A DNA stretch of 22,452 bases from positions 1 to 22,452 of the IMG/VR virus record IMGVR_UViG_3300046466_000497. One strand, 5' to 3'. Below, in pieces: positions 6,898 to 14,438 of this stretch. This DNA is from a virus. The translations under genes and the position numbers were made by a program. A model generated the notes under the pieces. The model had not been told where the DNA came from and ran no database searches. It saw nothing but the letters and a program-made list of their open reading frames with translations. How positions within the stretch are numbered: position 1 is the stretch's first letter; every line of letters begins with the position of its first letter.

Positions 6898-7425
6898 TTA
6901 TGTAGTAGTATTACTTTCAAAATATTGATAAGCAAAGGTAACACCAAACTCTTCAATCGAATCGTTAGTGTCATATGCCAAGTCAATTGCAGCTATTTCA
7001 GTCGGGAAAGCACCTCTTAAAGTGTACGACTTAATAGTTGCACCGTTTCTATCTAATTGGTCAACAAATGCGTCAACTTGATAGTCAGCAGGATTTGTTA
7101 ATCCTTCACCATCTGTCGCATTGTTAATACCATTTGACCATCTTTCAAATGCGTTTCTTAATTTGAAGTTTGTATCATTTAGTACCGTGATTGTCCAATC
7201 AGCGTATGTTCTATCACCAGCAATCTTAATTTGTCTGCCTCTGAACGGAACCGTAAATGACGGTATCGTCATTGCCGGAAGTTGAGTGCCCTTACATAAG
7301 AATGCTAGTTCCTCTATTTCGCCACCAACCTGTGCGTAACCAGGAAAAGGCATTGTAACCTTAAACTGATTGGCTCTTGAGCCGCCGCCTGCAAGTTTAG
7401 CTTTGAAGTCATTAATGTTTGCCAT
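6898..7425 (-). CDS. 19: Tail tube protein (T4 gp19-like)
   Basis: Monomer of the inner tail tube. The 175-aa protein (T4 gp19 is 163 aa) starts MANINDFKAKLAGGGSRAN and continues with QFKVTMPFPGY. It has the central LPAMTIPSFTVPFRGRQIKIAGDRT region and the C-terminal SYTLRGAFPTEIAAIDLAYD that define the family. It follows the sheath gene after 23 bases with a clear ribosome-binding site (AGGAG), so it is probably transcribed with the sheath gene from the promoter at 9466-9473. The beta-rich composition fits the known tube fold. Confidence 0.96.
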   Translation of the reverse strand: MANINDFKAKLAGGGSRANQFKVTMPFPGYAQVGGEIEELAFLCKGTQLPAMTIPSFTVPFRGRQIKIAGDRTYADWTITVLNDTNFKLRNAFERWSNGINNATDGEGLTNPADYQVDAFVDQLDRNGATIKSYTLRGAFPTEIAAIDLAYDTNDSIEEFGVTFAYQYFESNTTT

Positions 7426-7448
7426 TTTTTATTTCTCCTATTCTATAC

Positions 7449-9368
7449 TTACCCAGCAACTTCGTCAAAAGAGACGCCGGTTCTAGTAGCGATAAATTGT
7501 AATGTGATAAAGTTGATACTTCTAGCAGGTTTCACAAAGATTTCTGCTATAAATTCATTTCTATCAATTACTTCGCCTGTGTTATTAGTTTCATCACAAA
7601 CAACTAAAAAGTCTGTGATACCTCTTCTACCTTGTACTTCTCTTAAAAAAGGTTCTACAATGTTTCTAAAGTTAGCTCTTGTAAACTCATCATTGAATTC
7701 AAAGAGTTGGAATTTAGAAGCAGTTGCTATCGCCTTCTCTAAAGTGATAAACAATCTTCTTACGTTGATTCTATCAAAAGCACTTGGAGCAGTTAATCCA
7801 GTTTTATCACCGAAAAGTATTGTACCTTGGCCTGGGAAGGTTGCAACAGGATTTACTCTTGCTCTGTACAATTCGTCTCTTTGTGCTTTAGTTGGATTAA
7901 ATGCAAGTTTAACAGCGCCTCTGATTATACCTCTGTTGAAACCAGCAGGTGAGAACCAGCTGTCTGCAACAAGGTCAGTTCGTGCTGAAAGACCTGCGAT
8001 ATCTCCGTTAAGTGGAACATATCTATAAACGTCACTATATCTGTCGTACATATATTTGTAACCTGAATCAAATACTACGTAAGATGATGAGTTGATTGTA
8101 TTGAAAAATGCAACAACATTACTCTTTTGTGTATTTGCGTCAGCGATACCTACAACGTCACTTCTTTCAGGACTTGCAAATACAACAGCGTCTTTTCTGT
8201 TCTCTGCAATCGTGATTAAGTTTCCGATATGTGTAGCGTCACCGGCACCAGCAATGATTAATCCGATATCAACGGTTTCACCGTCTTGGAATTTTTCATA
8301 TGCCGTTTTTCTTTGGCCGATTGTCGCTGTTGAACCATCAGAACCAGCCTGAAGTGATACATTAGAAACAGCAGTCACGTCTGTGAAAGTTGTTCCTGAA
8401 GCTGCACTACCCCAGTTTGAACCGCCAGCGTTGTGGTCCATCCAGTAGATATAGTTTGAAGCTTTATAGATTACATCTGGATAGTAATTTACAGAACCTT
8501 GACTTGTCTTAGCGTCTGAAGCTTTTGATACTGCTTCAAATTTTTCTAAAACATCGCCTTTAGTTCCTGTAATTTCACCATCTTCGTCTATTACAACAAT
8601 GTGAAGTTCATCATTTACACCACTCTTAGCTTGTGCATAAGGTGATGTTCCTGGTGCTCTGTCAAATAAATCGTAATATTTCCATCTTCGTCTTACTTGA
8701 GCGCCGTTTGTAGGTGCTTGATGTAGACCAGAAGATTCAGACGTACCAAAATAAGCAGGCTCATCTTTTCTAACAATGTTTAAATCATTAGTAGCCACAC
8801 TTATTACTCTATATTCGTACTCATCACCAAAATTAACAATGTCTCCAGCCGTAATTCCTGCTGCTGAAGTAACCGTCACAACCGTGTCACCGACAGCCAT
8901 AGCGGCGTCAGCAACGGTAGTTTTGTTTACTTCTTCATAAGCAGTAGCAGATGGACAAGAGGAAATCTGTAAAGAGTTTCCAAATGCGCCAGCAGTTCTA
9001 CCTGCCCATAAACCAACAGAAGCTTGACCAGCGGCATAGTTATTTGTGTAATCAGTAGTATTTTTTATTACAAACGCCGAACCTGATTCGGTAGCGTTTG
9101 ATACAGATGAATTCTGTACACGTACAACTCTTAAAGCATTAGAATATTGTAGAAAGTTAGCAGCGCTGAAAAAATCTTCAAAGTTTGAAGAATCAGGTTT
9201 GCCAAAAGTTGCTACAAGTTCTTGCTCACTAGAAATACTTACTACTTCGTCCAAAGGACCTTTACTGAATTTTCCAGCAAAAGCGCCTGTTGAAGTTGAA
9301 ACAGCAGGTATAATTCTTGTTAAGTCTTTTTCCTGTACGAGAACACCTGGTGATACTTGAAATGCCAT
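7449..9368 (-). CDS. 18: Contractile tail sheath protein (T4 gp18-like)
   Basis: Subunit of the contractile sheath. The 639-aa product is close to T4 gp18 (659 aa). It begins MAFQVSPGVLVQEKDLTRII, and the N-terminal domain contains TGAFAGKFSKGPLDE. The conserved C-terminal domain shows AFNPTKAQRDELYRARVNP, GTILFGDKTG, RRLFITLEKAI and the closing FVKPARSINFITLQFIATRTG. The middle (about 150-400) is variable and includes a Val/Thr-rich insertion near 155-205. The ATG overlaps the stop of a possible 13-aa leader peptide (TAATG), and a strong AAGGAG site lies inside that micro-ORF. The late promoter is about 98 bases upstream. Confidence 0.97.
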   Translation of the reverse strand: MAFQVSPGVLVQEKDLTRIIPAVSTSTGAFAGKFSKGPLDEVVSISSEQELVATFGKPDSSNFEDFFSAANFLQYSNALRVVRVQNSSVSNATESGSAFVIKNTTDYTNNYAAGQASVGLWAGRTAGAFGNSLQISSCPSATAYEEVNKTTVADAAMAVGDTVVTVTSAAGITAGDIVNFGDEYEYRVISVATNDLNIVRKDEPAYFGTSESSGLHQAPTNGAQVRRRWKYYDLFDRAPGTSPYAQAKSGVNDELHIVVIDEDGEITGTKGDVLEKFEAVSKASDAKTSQGSVNYYPDVIYKASNYIYWMDHNAGGSNWGSAASGTTFTDVTAVSNVSLQAGSDGSTATIGQRKTAYEKFQDGETVDIGLIIAGAGDATHIGNLITIAENRKDAVVFASPERSDVVGIADANTQKSNVVAFFNTINSSSYVVFDSGYKYMYDRYSDVYRYVPLNGDIAGLSARTDLVADSWFSPAGFNRGIIRGAVKLAFNPTKAQRDELYRARVNPVATFPGQGTILFGDKTGLTAPSAFDRINVRRLFITLEKAIATASKFQLFEFNDEFTRANFRNIVEPFLREVQGRRGITDFLVVCDETNNTGEVIDRNEFIAEIFVKPARSINFITLQFIATRTGVSFDEVAG

Positions 9369-9409
9369 TAGGGTTTCTCCTTCTTAATTTGCAAATTATT
9401 ATTACTCAT
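9368..9409 (-). CDS. Possible 13-aa leader peptide before the sheath gene
   Basis: A micro-ORF (MSNNNLQIKKEKP) whose stop TAA shares bases with the sheath ATG (TAATG). The ribosome-binding site of the sheath gene lies inside it. Its translation could couple to sheath translation. It could equally be chance; only the tight arrangement supports it. Confidence 0.3.
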   Translation of the reverse strand: MSNNNLQIKKEKP

Positions 9410-9410
9410 T

Positions 9411-9455
9411 TTAGTCAAAACTCGTATTGTTCATACGCCCATAGTCAAATTTCAT
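9411..9455 (-). CDS. Possible 14-aa leader peptide before the sheath gene
   Basis: A micro-ORF (MKFDYGRMNNTSFD) starting about 11 bases after the late promoter, with a weak purine-rich site before the ATG. It ends one base before the ATG of the next micro-ORF (TAAaATG). Support is only its position in the longest leader of the window. Confidence 0.27.
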   Translation of the reverse strand: MKFDYGRMNNTSFD

Positions 9456-9465
9456 ACTCTACTGA

Positions 9466-9473
9466 TATTTATA
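9466..9473 (-). promoter_or_regulatory. T4-type late promoter for genes 18-19
   Basis: Exact TATAAATA on the minus strand within ATATTATAAATAT, the same extended string as before gene 22. It lies 11 bases beyond the terminase stop codon and about 98 bases before the sheath start. Confidence 0.8.
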
Positions 9474-9484
9474 ATATACGTAGT

Positions 9485-11113
9485 TTATAGACCTTTTCTC
9501 ACTACGGGGTGCCAAACCGTACCGTATTCGTCAACTTCTACCTTTTCGTGGTCAGGAGTACCATCATCCACGAAGCCAAAAGGTGACATATCTTGCTCAA
9601 TTAAGTTTTGTTGTTCTTCGTATAGTTGTTGTCTTGCGTTAGTATCTGTCATTTCTTTAAAGAATGGTTGATTAGATAACCAACCAAATATAACTAAACA
9701 CATCATCAAATCGTCTGAATTTCCTTCTTCAGCCTGCCAACTTTGACCTTTTTTAATAAATGTTGACATCTCCTCAATGATATTAAAGTCATTAATAATT
9801 AACTTATCACTTTCAATTAGTGTTTTAATATTAGCACAACCAATTTTTTTAATCTGTTTAGTCATTCTAACACCAAAACCAGAACCTCTACCTGAAAAAC
9901 CTGCGCCTAATATTTGACCAGCACGACCTCTTTGTGTAGTCATTAACAAGTTATCATACTCTAATTCAAATTGTAAAGCTTCTGCAATTTGTTGACCTAG
10001 GTCATTTGTTTCTACTAATATATGAGCGTGATTATATGCTTTACATACTCTTTCAATTGTGTGAGGAAACAAAATAGGTTTTACTTCATTGTTTCTGTAT
10101 TTAGCCACAACCTTATAAGGCATTTGTGTAGCGTCAATAATTGTAAATGCTGAATAATCTTTTGATACACCTCTAGCGACATCAACACAACACACGTATG
10201 TTTTATCTTTAATAGGGTCTTCATAAACATCTAAGCCTGCATTTGATTTTATTGGTGTATGAAAAGTAATATTTTTAATTTTTGCTGGACTAATAAGTGT
10301 ATTTACAGAACCTAAAAACTCACATTCAAACTCTTGTTGAAATTGCTCTGGTGAGGTATTTCTAATAGTATCGTCTTTCCACTTCTCATCACGACCTGGT
10401 ACCTCTGACCAATGTACTTCAATAGGTACATAATCATTTCTTTTATTTTCTGCGTCTGTCCATAATTTATAAAACTGATTCATACCATAAGGTGTAGATA
10501 CAATAATCATTTTAGTTTTAGAACCAGATGATATTGTTGGATAAACTGAGCTAAAAAACATTTCTGCTATATTAGGTGGTACGAAAGCGTACTCATCAAG
10601 AAAAATAATATTATAAGAACCACCTCGGATTGCACTTGAAGATGTTGCAGCCGCCACAATGGTAGATTTATTTTCTAATTCTATATTACCTTTGTTCCAG
10701 TTTATAACACCTTGTTGTAACCATTTTGGTAAGTTTTCATATGCTAATTGTACTCTACTTAAAATATCTCTAGCAGTAGAAGATTTATTAGCAAGTATGG
10801 CAATGTTTGAATTAGGATTAAACAATGCATAATGTAATAGATAAGAAACCACGGTAGTTGATTTACCTGATTGTCTTGGTAGTTTGCATATTGTAAATCT
10901 ATTATCGTGTATTGTTCTTACAATATGTTCTTGAAAAGGATACATTTCAAAAGGTACTAGACCCTCATCAAGAGATACAATACGAATAAATTTTTTCATA
11001 AAGTAAATAGGGTCTTTATTACACTTTTGAAATTCTACAATTTGGTCTTTTGTAAATTCAACAGGTGTATTTACTTTTTTTAAATTTGGATTACCTAGAT
11101 ATGAATCACTCAT
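9485..11113 (-). CDS. 17: Terminase large subunit (T4 gp17-like)
   Basis: Packaging ATPase and nuclease that cuts concatemeric DNA and pumps it through the portal. The 542-aa protein has the full ATPase set: Walker A LPRQSGKST (78-86), Walker B NIIFLDEYAF with Asp173-Glu174, and coupling motif IVSTPYG (204-210). The RNase H-like nuclease follows, with candidate metal ligands Asp311 (CCVDVARG), Glu368 (ILVETNDLG) and Asp468 (NSDDLMM). It is shorter than T4 gp17 (610 aa), mainly at the N-terminus. Its first 8 bases overlap the end of the ParB-like gene (ATGAGTGA). Gene order 16, ParB-like, 17, 18 is T4-like apart from the extra gene. Confidence 0.97.
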   Translation of the reverse strand: MSDSYLGNPNLKKVNTPVEFTKDQIVEFQKCNKDPIYFMKKFIRIVSLDEGLVPFEMYPFQEHIVRTIHDNRFTICKLPRQSGKSTTVVSYLLHYALFNPNSNIAILANKSSTARDILSRVQLAYENLPKWLQQGVINWNKGNIELENKSTIVAAATSSSAIRGGSYNIIFLDEYAFVPPNIAEMFFSSVYPTISSGSKTKMIIVSTPYGMNQFYKLWTDAENKRNDYVPIEVHWSEVPGRDEKWKDDTIRNTSPEQFQQEFECEFLGSVNTLISPAKIKNITFHTPIKSNAGLDVYEDPIKDKTYVCCVDVARGVSKDYSAFTIIDATQMPYKVVAKYRNNEVKPILFPHTIERVCKAYNHAHILVETNDLGQQIAEALQFELEYDNLLMTTQRGRAGQILGAGFSGRGSGFGVRMTKQIKKIGCANIKTLIESDKLIINDFNIIEEMSTFIKKGQSWQAEEGNSDDLMMCLVIFGWLSNQPFFKEMTDTNARQQLYEEQQNLIEQDMSPFGFVDDGTPDHEKVEVDEYGTVWHPVVRKGL

Positions 11114-11393
11114 TTATTACTACTGCCTCTATATGTGTATAACCTAACTTTAAAGCTGCTTGTACCCTTTGACTACCTCTAAAAACACTATAATGTTTTT
11201 CTTCATAAGGTACACCACCAACACCTTTTCTAGGTGTCAAAGAATAGTGATGTTGTCTTACTTCAATAGGATTCTGCAACTCCTCACCAGCCATTAACTC
11301 TGGCAATGGTGTCATAGATTTGATATAATGGATTTTACTTATTTCCAGTATTATCTTCGGTTGCTGTTGTGCTTTCGCCTTCAATAACTTCAT
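11106..11393 (-). CDS. ParB/sulfiredoxin-fold domain protein (95 aa)
   Basis: A single small domain resembling the N-terminal nuclease-like fold of ParB and sulfiredoxin. It shows LEISKIHYIKSM near residue 16, then NPIEVRQ, and YSVFRGSQRVQAALKLGY near residues 68-85. The last matches the family pattern of a Gly-x-x-Arg followed by an Ala-Ala helix. No helix-turn-helix or other domain is attached. It sits between the two terminase genes, overlapping the small subunit by 59 bases and the large subunit by 8. The start at 11393 is the only ATG that keeps the whole domain; an ATG at 11315 would remove its first strand. A DNA-binding role linked to packaging is inferred from position only. Confidence 0.75.
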   Translation of the reverse strand: MKLLKAKAQQQPKIILEISKIHYIKSMTPLPELMAGEELQNPIEVRQHHYSLTPRKGVGGVPYEEKHYSVFRGSQRVQAALKLGYTHIEAVVINE

Positions 11394-11802
11394 CTTTTTT
11401 TAACATCTTTTGTAATTCTGCCGTTGAACCAACAAACAAAGCATTTTTAATATTAGCACTTGTTTTGTTAGGTACTTCTTTTAAATCTTTTAATTTTTTC
11501 TGCAAGTCTTGTAATTTATCTACCGTTTGTGCAACTTGACCAATCAATTGACCTGCAACTTCATATGCTCTAGGGTGTTGGCCTTCTTTTGCAATATCTA
11601 ATATACCTTCAATGGCTTGATTACCTTTATCTATTAGATTATAATAATTATCTCTACTATTTACATAATCATTATCAATATCATTTTTATTTTCATCTAC
11701 TTTTCTAGGAACAGGAGCTGGTTGCTCAAAGTCTTTTATAGCAACTTCAGTTTTCTTTTCAATTCCTAAAATTTCATTTACGTTATCTTCAAGTTTACTC
11801 AT
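11335..11802 (-). CDS. 16: Terminase small subunit (T4 gp16-like)
   Basis: Recognises DNA for packaging and stimulates the gp17 ATPase. The 155-aa protein is close to T4 gp16 (164 aa). The conserved core is residues about 45-100, with NSRDNYYNLIDKGNQAIEGI, the HPRAYEVAGQLI motif and a coiled-coil stretch (VDKLQDLQKKLKDLKE) expected for ring assembly. The C-terminal tail is acidic and Thr-rich, probably disordered. The start overlaps the gene 15 stop by 8 bases (ATGAGTAA). The end overlaps the ParB-like gene. Confidence 0.92.
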   Translation of the reverse strand: MSKLEDNVNEILGIEKKTEVAIKDFEQPAPVPRKVDENKNDIDNDYVNSRDNYYNLIDKGNQAIEGILDIAKEGQHPRAYEVAGQLIGQVAQTVDKLQDLQKKLKDLKEVPNKTSANIKNALFVGSTAELQKMLKKDEVIEGESTTATEDNTGNK

Positions 11803-12601
11803 CTGTATCTGTTACCGGATTATAATTTTTACCGTCACTAAAATTTAAAATTTGTGTAGTAAATCCAAAATCATCATCTGCGTCAGCAGTAGCAGGATTT
11901 GGTGTCACAATAATCCTTTCCTCTCTTGTTGATGGTGGCTTATTAATATCTGTATATAAATCATCTTGTACTTCTTTAATAACTTTTTGATTAGTCATTG
12001 GTCCGAATAAATAAGTTTTTGCTGTAAAATTTAAAGTATATATTACGGCTCTTCTTGTAGTAAAACTACCGTCATAACTATCTTCATAAGCAACATTATT
12101 TAAAATTATTGGTACGTCTCTTTTTATATTTAATTCAGGTACCATATTAATTGTTACCGTATAATCAGGTTGGAAAAATGGTAAAATTTGTTCTACAATA
12201 ATTAATCCGTTTTCTGCTGTTGCTGTAAAAATGTTTAAGGTATAACTTACATTGTACGGAACAGGTGTGTAATTAAAGTTTAAAACTTTACCATTTTCGC
12301 CTGATTTTACCTGTCTAAACTTTTGCATTTTATTTAACTTTCTACTAGGGTCATAAGCCAAACCAGTCATTTCAAATCCCATTCTAGGAAGTTTTTGTGC
12401 AAATTCTCTACTTTCTAAATTAGCTTGTTCATCTAATCTAACTAAAAATTTTTCTTTTGGTGCATATGCTAAAGGTACTCTATATCTCTTTGTGACAGCA
12501 CCTGTGCTACTTGTATTTTGTACTATAATATTATTAAACAATTGACCAAAAGCAATTGTTAATTTTCTCATACCTTGATTGTAAAAGTGTGTTCCAAACA
12601 T
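11795..12601 (-). CDS. 15: Tail sheath stabiliser and completion protein (T4 gp15-like)
   Basis: Terminates the tail tube and sheath and joins the tail to the head neck. The 268-aa product matches T4 gp15 (272 aa). It begins MFGTHFYNQGMRKLTIAFG and has VPLAYAPKEKFLVRL near residue 42, followed by the LPRMGFEMTGLAYDPSRKLN block characteristic of gp15. The N-terminal two thirds are beta-rich and the C-terminal tail is acidic. Its ATG overlaps the stop of the 55-aa gene (TAATG). Confidence 0.95.
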   Translation of the reverse strand: MFGTHFYNQGMRKLTIAFGQLFNNIIVQNTSSTGAVTKRYRVPLAYAPKEKFLVRLDEQANLESREFAQKLPRMGFEMTGLAYDPSRKLNKMQKFRQVKSGENGKVLNFNYTPVPYNVSYTLNIFTATAENGLIIVEQILPFFQPDYTVTINMVPELNIKRDVPIILNNVAYEDSYDGSFTTRRAVIYTLNFTAKTYLFGPMTNQKVIKEVQDDLYTDINKPPSTREERIIVTPNPATADADDDFGFTTQILNFSDGKNYNPVTDTDE

Positions 12602-12768
12602 TATAATACTTTACCTTTATTAGGTCCGTTTTTAATTCTATATCTTTGTGTGCCTGTAGCACCTATCTCTACTTCTTGTCTTAAAGATTTAGATAGTTCC
12701 AATTCTTTTTTCTTTAAATTAATTTTATTAGTATGTTCTACTAATTGTTTTGTTCTATCTCTATCCAT
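12601..12768 (-). CDS. Small basic protein (55 aa) between genes 14 and 15
   Basis: A complete frame starting MDRDRTKQLVEHTNKINLKK and ending GPNKGKVL. It starts on the gene 14 stop (TAATG, 12770-12766) and its own stop starts gene 15 (TAATG, 12603-12599). It fills the interval exactly. The first 35 residues are Lys/Glu/Leu-rich and likely one helix or short coiled coil; the rest is basic (TQRYRIKNGPNKGK). No family recognised. The double stop-start overlap and the absence of spare DNA make it a real gene rather than a chance frame. It may be a small neck or tail-completion accessory protein. Confidence 0.8.
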   Translation of the reverse strand: MDRDRTKQLVEHTNKINLKKKELELSKSLRQEVEIGATGTQRYRIKNGPNKGKVL

Positions 12769-13589
12769 TATTCATCTACCTCTCCGAAAGGGTTTCTTTC
12801 TGTAAAGTCTAATATATCATCAGCTGTACCAGCTGTATCATAACCTGCTTCAGAATTTAAGTCTAAATTACTAGCATAAGGACTTTGTGTGGCAATATTA
12901 TCAGTACCAGAATATGTCTCTAACATCAATAAAGATTTCTGACCAGTTGAATAATCAAAGTAATCTTCTAATTCAATTGAACCATCACCTGTTAATGCTA
13001 CTTGACCTGATTCTAATGATAGTTTATGATTTAAAGTGTTAAGGGTATATTTGTCTTCAGCTTGGTCAAGTAAATCTTGTCCTGTATTAATTTCTTCGTT
13101 AGAGTATTCAAATCTTGATACTCTTAATTTATAAACAGGTAAATTTCCTAATTGGAAAAATGGCTCTTGGTCTTCTACAAACTTGATTTCAAAAAATGAA
13201 TTCATCAAAGGTAAATAGATTATATCACCTTCATTTGGTCTGCCAACTGCAATTAAATTAGCCTTACTTGCAACGTGTTCCTCAAATCTACGTTTAGAAA
13301 CAACTAATGTTGTATCTTCTCTTATTTCTAAACCAAATTTATTAATTAATTCTTGTTCACCAGCAAAGCCTTCAGTTGTTTCAAAATACATTTCAATCAT
13401 ATACGAGTCATCAAAACGACTTGTAGTGTCTTCGCCTAAAACTAAATCTCTATTGACTAATGTTCTTGGTAGGTAATATACGTCTTGACCGTATATTTTT
13501 AATCCTTCAATGATTAGGTTTTCGTGTAATACTTTTTCGGCATTATTCCCAATCCCTTTGCCGCCTTGAAAATAGTGATTGATAGCCAT
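12768..13589 (-). CDS. 14: Neck protein (T4 gp14-like)
   Basis: Neck component that completes the head and provides the joint to the tail. At 273 aa it is close to T4 gp14 (256 aa). The N-terminal block NHYFQGGKGIGNNAEKVLHE and the following GLKIYGQDVYYLPRTLVNRD are hallmarks, and VGRPNEGDIIYLPLMNSFFE in the middle is also typical. The C-terminal 60 residues are acidic and variable, ending NPFGEVDE. It follows gene 13 with seven bases between stop and start and is co-transcribed with it. Confidence 0.96.
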   Translation of the reverse strand: MAINHYFQGGKGIGNNAEKVLHENLIIEGLKIYGQDVYYLPRTLVNRDLVLGEDTTSRFDDSYMIEMYFETTEGFAGEQELINKFGLEIREDTTLVVSKRRFEEHVASKANLIAVGRPNEGDIIYLPLMNSFFEIKFVEDQEPFFQLGNLPVYKLRVSRFEYSNEEINTGQDLLDQAEDKYTLNTLNHKLSLESGQVALTGDGSIELEDYFDYSTGQKSLLMLETYSGTDNIATQSPYASNLDLNSEAGYDTAGTADDILDFTERNPFGEVDE

Positions 13590-13596
13590 AAGTCAC

Positions 13597-14403
13597 TTAC
13601 CCTATCATCATTGCTGGATTTAATTCAAATGAACTTCTTATCTCTAACTCTAATTTTTCTATATCACTAATAGCATCCATATATATTTGTTGACCGTTTA
13701 ATGTGACACCACCTATCATTTGTACACCACCAAATTTTGATAGATTAGCACCCCATTGTTTTTTAAATAAAGCAGTCACATATCTTTTTAAAAATATATC
13801 GTTAAACACATCCGTATTTGTTGCTGGGTCTAATTTTCTATATGCTTCAATTACAAGATATTCACCTACTTGTAAATCATTTTTCCAATCCATATCAACA
13901 TACAATTTATTTTCGTGTTGATTAAATCTCATAGGTTTTTCACCAACTAAAATGTGGTCTAAAAAATCTAAATGTCTTAATACAACATCATAGTTAACAA
14001 TTGATGTGGATGAAAAATCATACAAATCATTTAATCTTAATTGATATCTAACATCAAATAGATTTAGATTACCTTTATTTGAAAACGGAAAGATATTAAT
14101 AATAGATATAATAGAACTAGGTATTGATAGAAAATTTTGTCCTTCTTTCCAACTAGTAGTCACAGAGTCAGCTGTAGCTGATTCAGTAGAATCAGTTGTC
14201 ATTCTATCTTTATCCGCTTGTGTATATTGATATTTTAAATATGTTCTTTTTACACCATCATAATGGTATTGAGCAAAGTATTGTAATGCCTCATCAATTC
14301 TATCTTCAAGTTGGTCATCATCTGCGTTTATTTCAATTACAGGCTTACCTAATGCTCTTAAAGCATATTGTTTTAAATTCTCTCTTGTTGCTGGTTCTGC
14401 CAT
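13597..14403 (-). CDS. 13: Neck protein (T4 gp13-like)
   Basis: Head completion and neck protein working with gp14. The 268-aa product (T4 gp13 is 309 aa) starts MAEPATRENLKQYALRALGK and shows the conserved DDDQLEDRIDEALQYFAQYHYDG early. Typical later blocks are QNFLSIPSSIISIINIFPF and the C-terminal FLKRYVTALFKKQWGANLSKF, then GGVTLNGQQIY. It is the first gene of the T4-order neck-to-capsid series here. It has its own late promoter (14424-14431) directly after the bilin reductase stop codon, which separates it from the pigment genes. Confidence 0.95.
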   Translation of the reverse strand: MAEPATRENLKQYALRALGKPVIEINADDDQLEDRIDEALQYFAQYHYDGVKRTYLKYQYTQADKDRMTTDSTESATADSVTTSWKEGQNFLSIPSSIISIINIFPFSNKGNLNLFDVRYQLRLNDLYDFSSTSIVNYDVVLRHLDFLDHILVGEKPMRFNQHENKLYVDMDWKNDLQVGEYLVIEAYRKLDPATNTDVFNDIFLKRYVTALFKKQWGANLSKFGGVQMIGGVTLNGQQIYMDAISDIEKLELEIRSSFELNPAMMIG

Positions 14404-14408
14404 TTGTT

Positions 14409-14424
14409 ATACCTTTTCTGGTAT
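14409..14424 (-). promoter_or_regulatory. Small hairpin over the gene 13 ribosome-binding site
   Basis: ATACC (14409-14413) and GGTAT (14420-14424) are inverted copies with a 6-base spacer. On the minus strand the AAAAGG ribosome-binding site straddles loop and stem. A transcript starting a few bases after the late promoter would lack the 5' arm, so only read-through RNA could fold it. Function is inferred. Confidence 0.35.
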
Positions 14425-14431
14425 ATTTATA
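14424..14431 (-). promoter_or_regulatory. T4-type late promoter for gene 13
   Basis: Exact TATAAATA on the minus strand, 20 bases before the gene 13 start and 7 bases after the bilin reductase stop codon. Confidence 0.8.
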
Positions 14432-14438
14432 ATAGTTA

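Noticed and set aside
7504-8028. 174-codon open frame on the plus strand
   Set aside because: It is the antisense of the conserved tail sheath C-terminal region, has no recognisable product, and all credible genes are on the minus strand.
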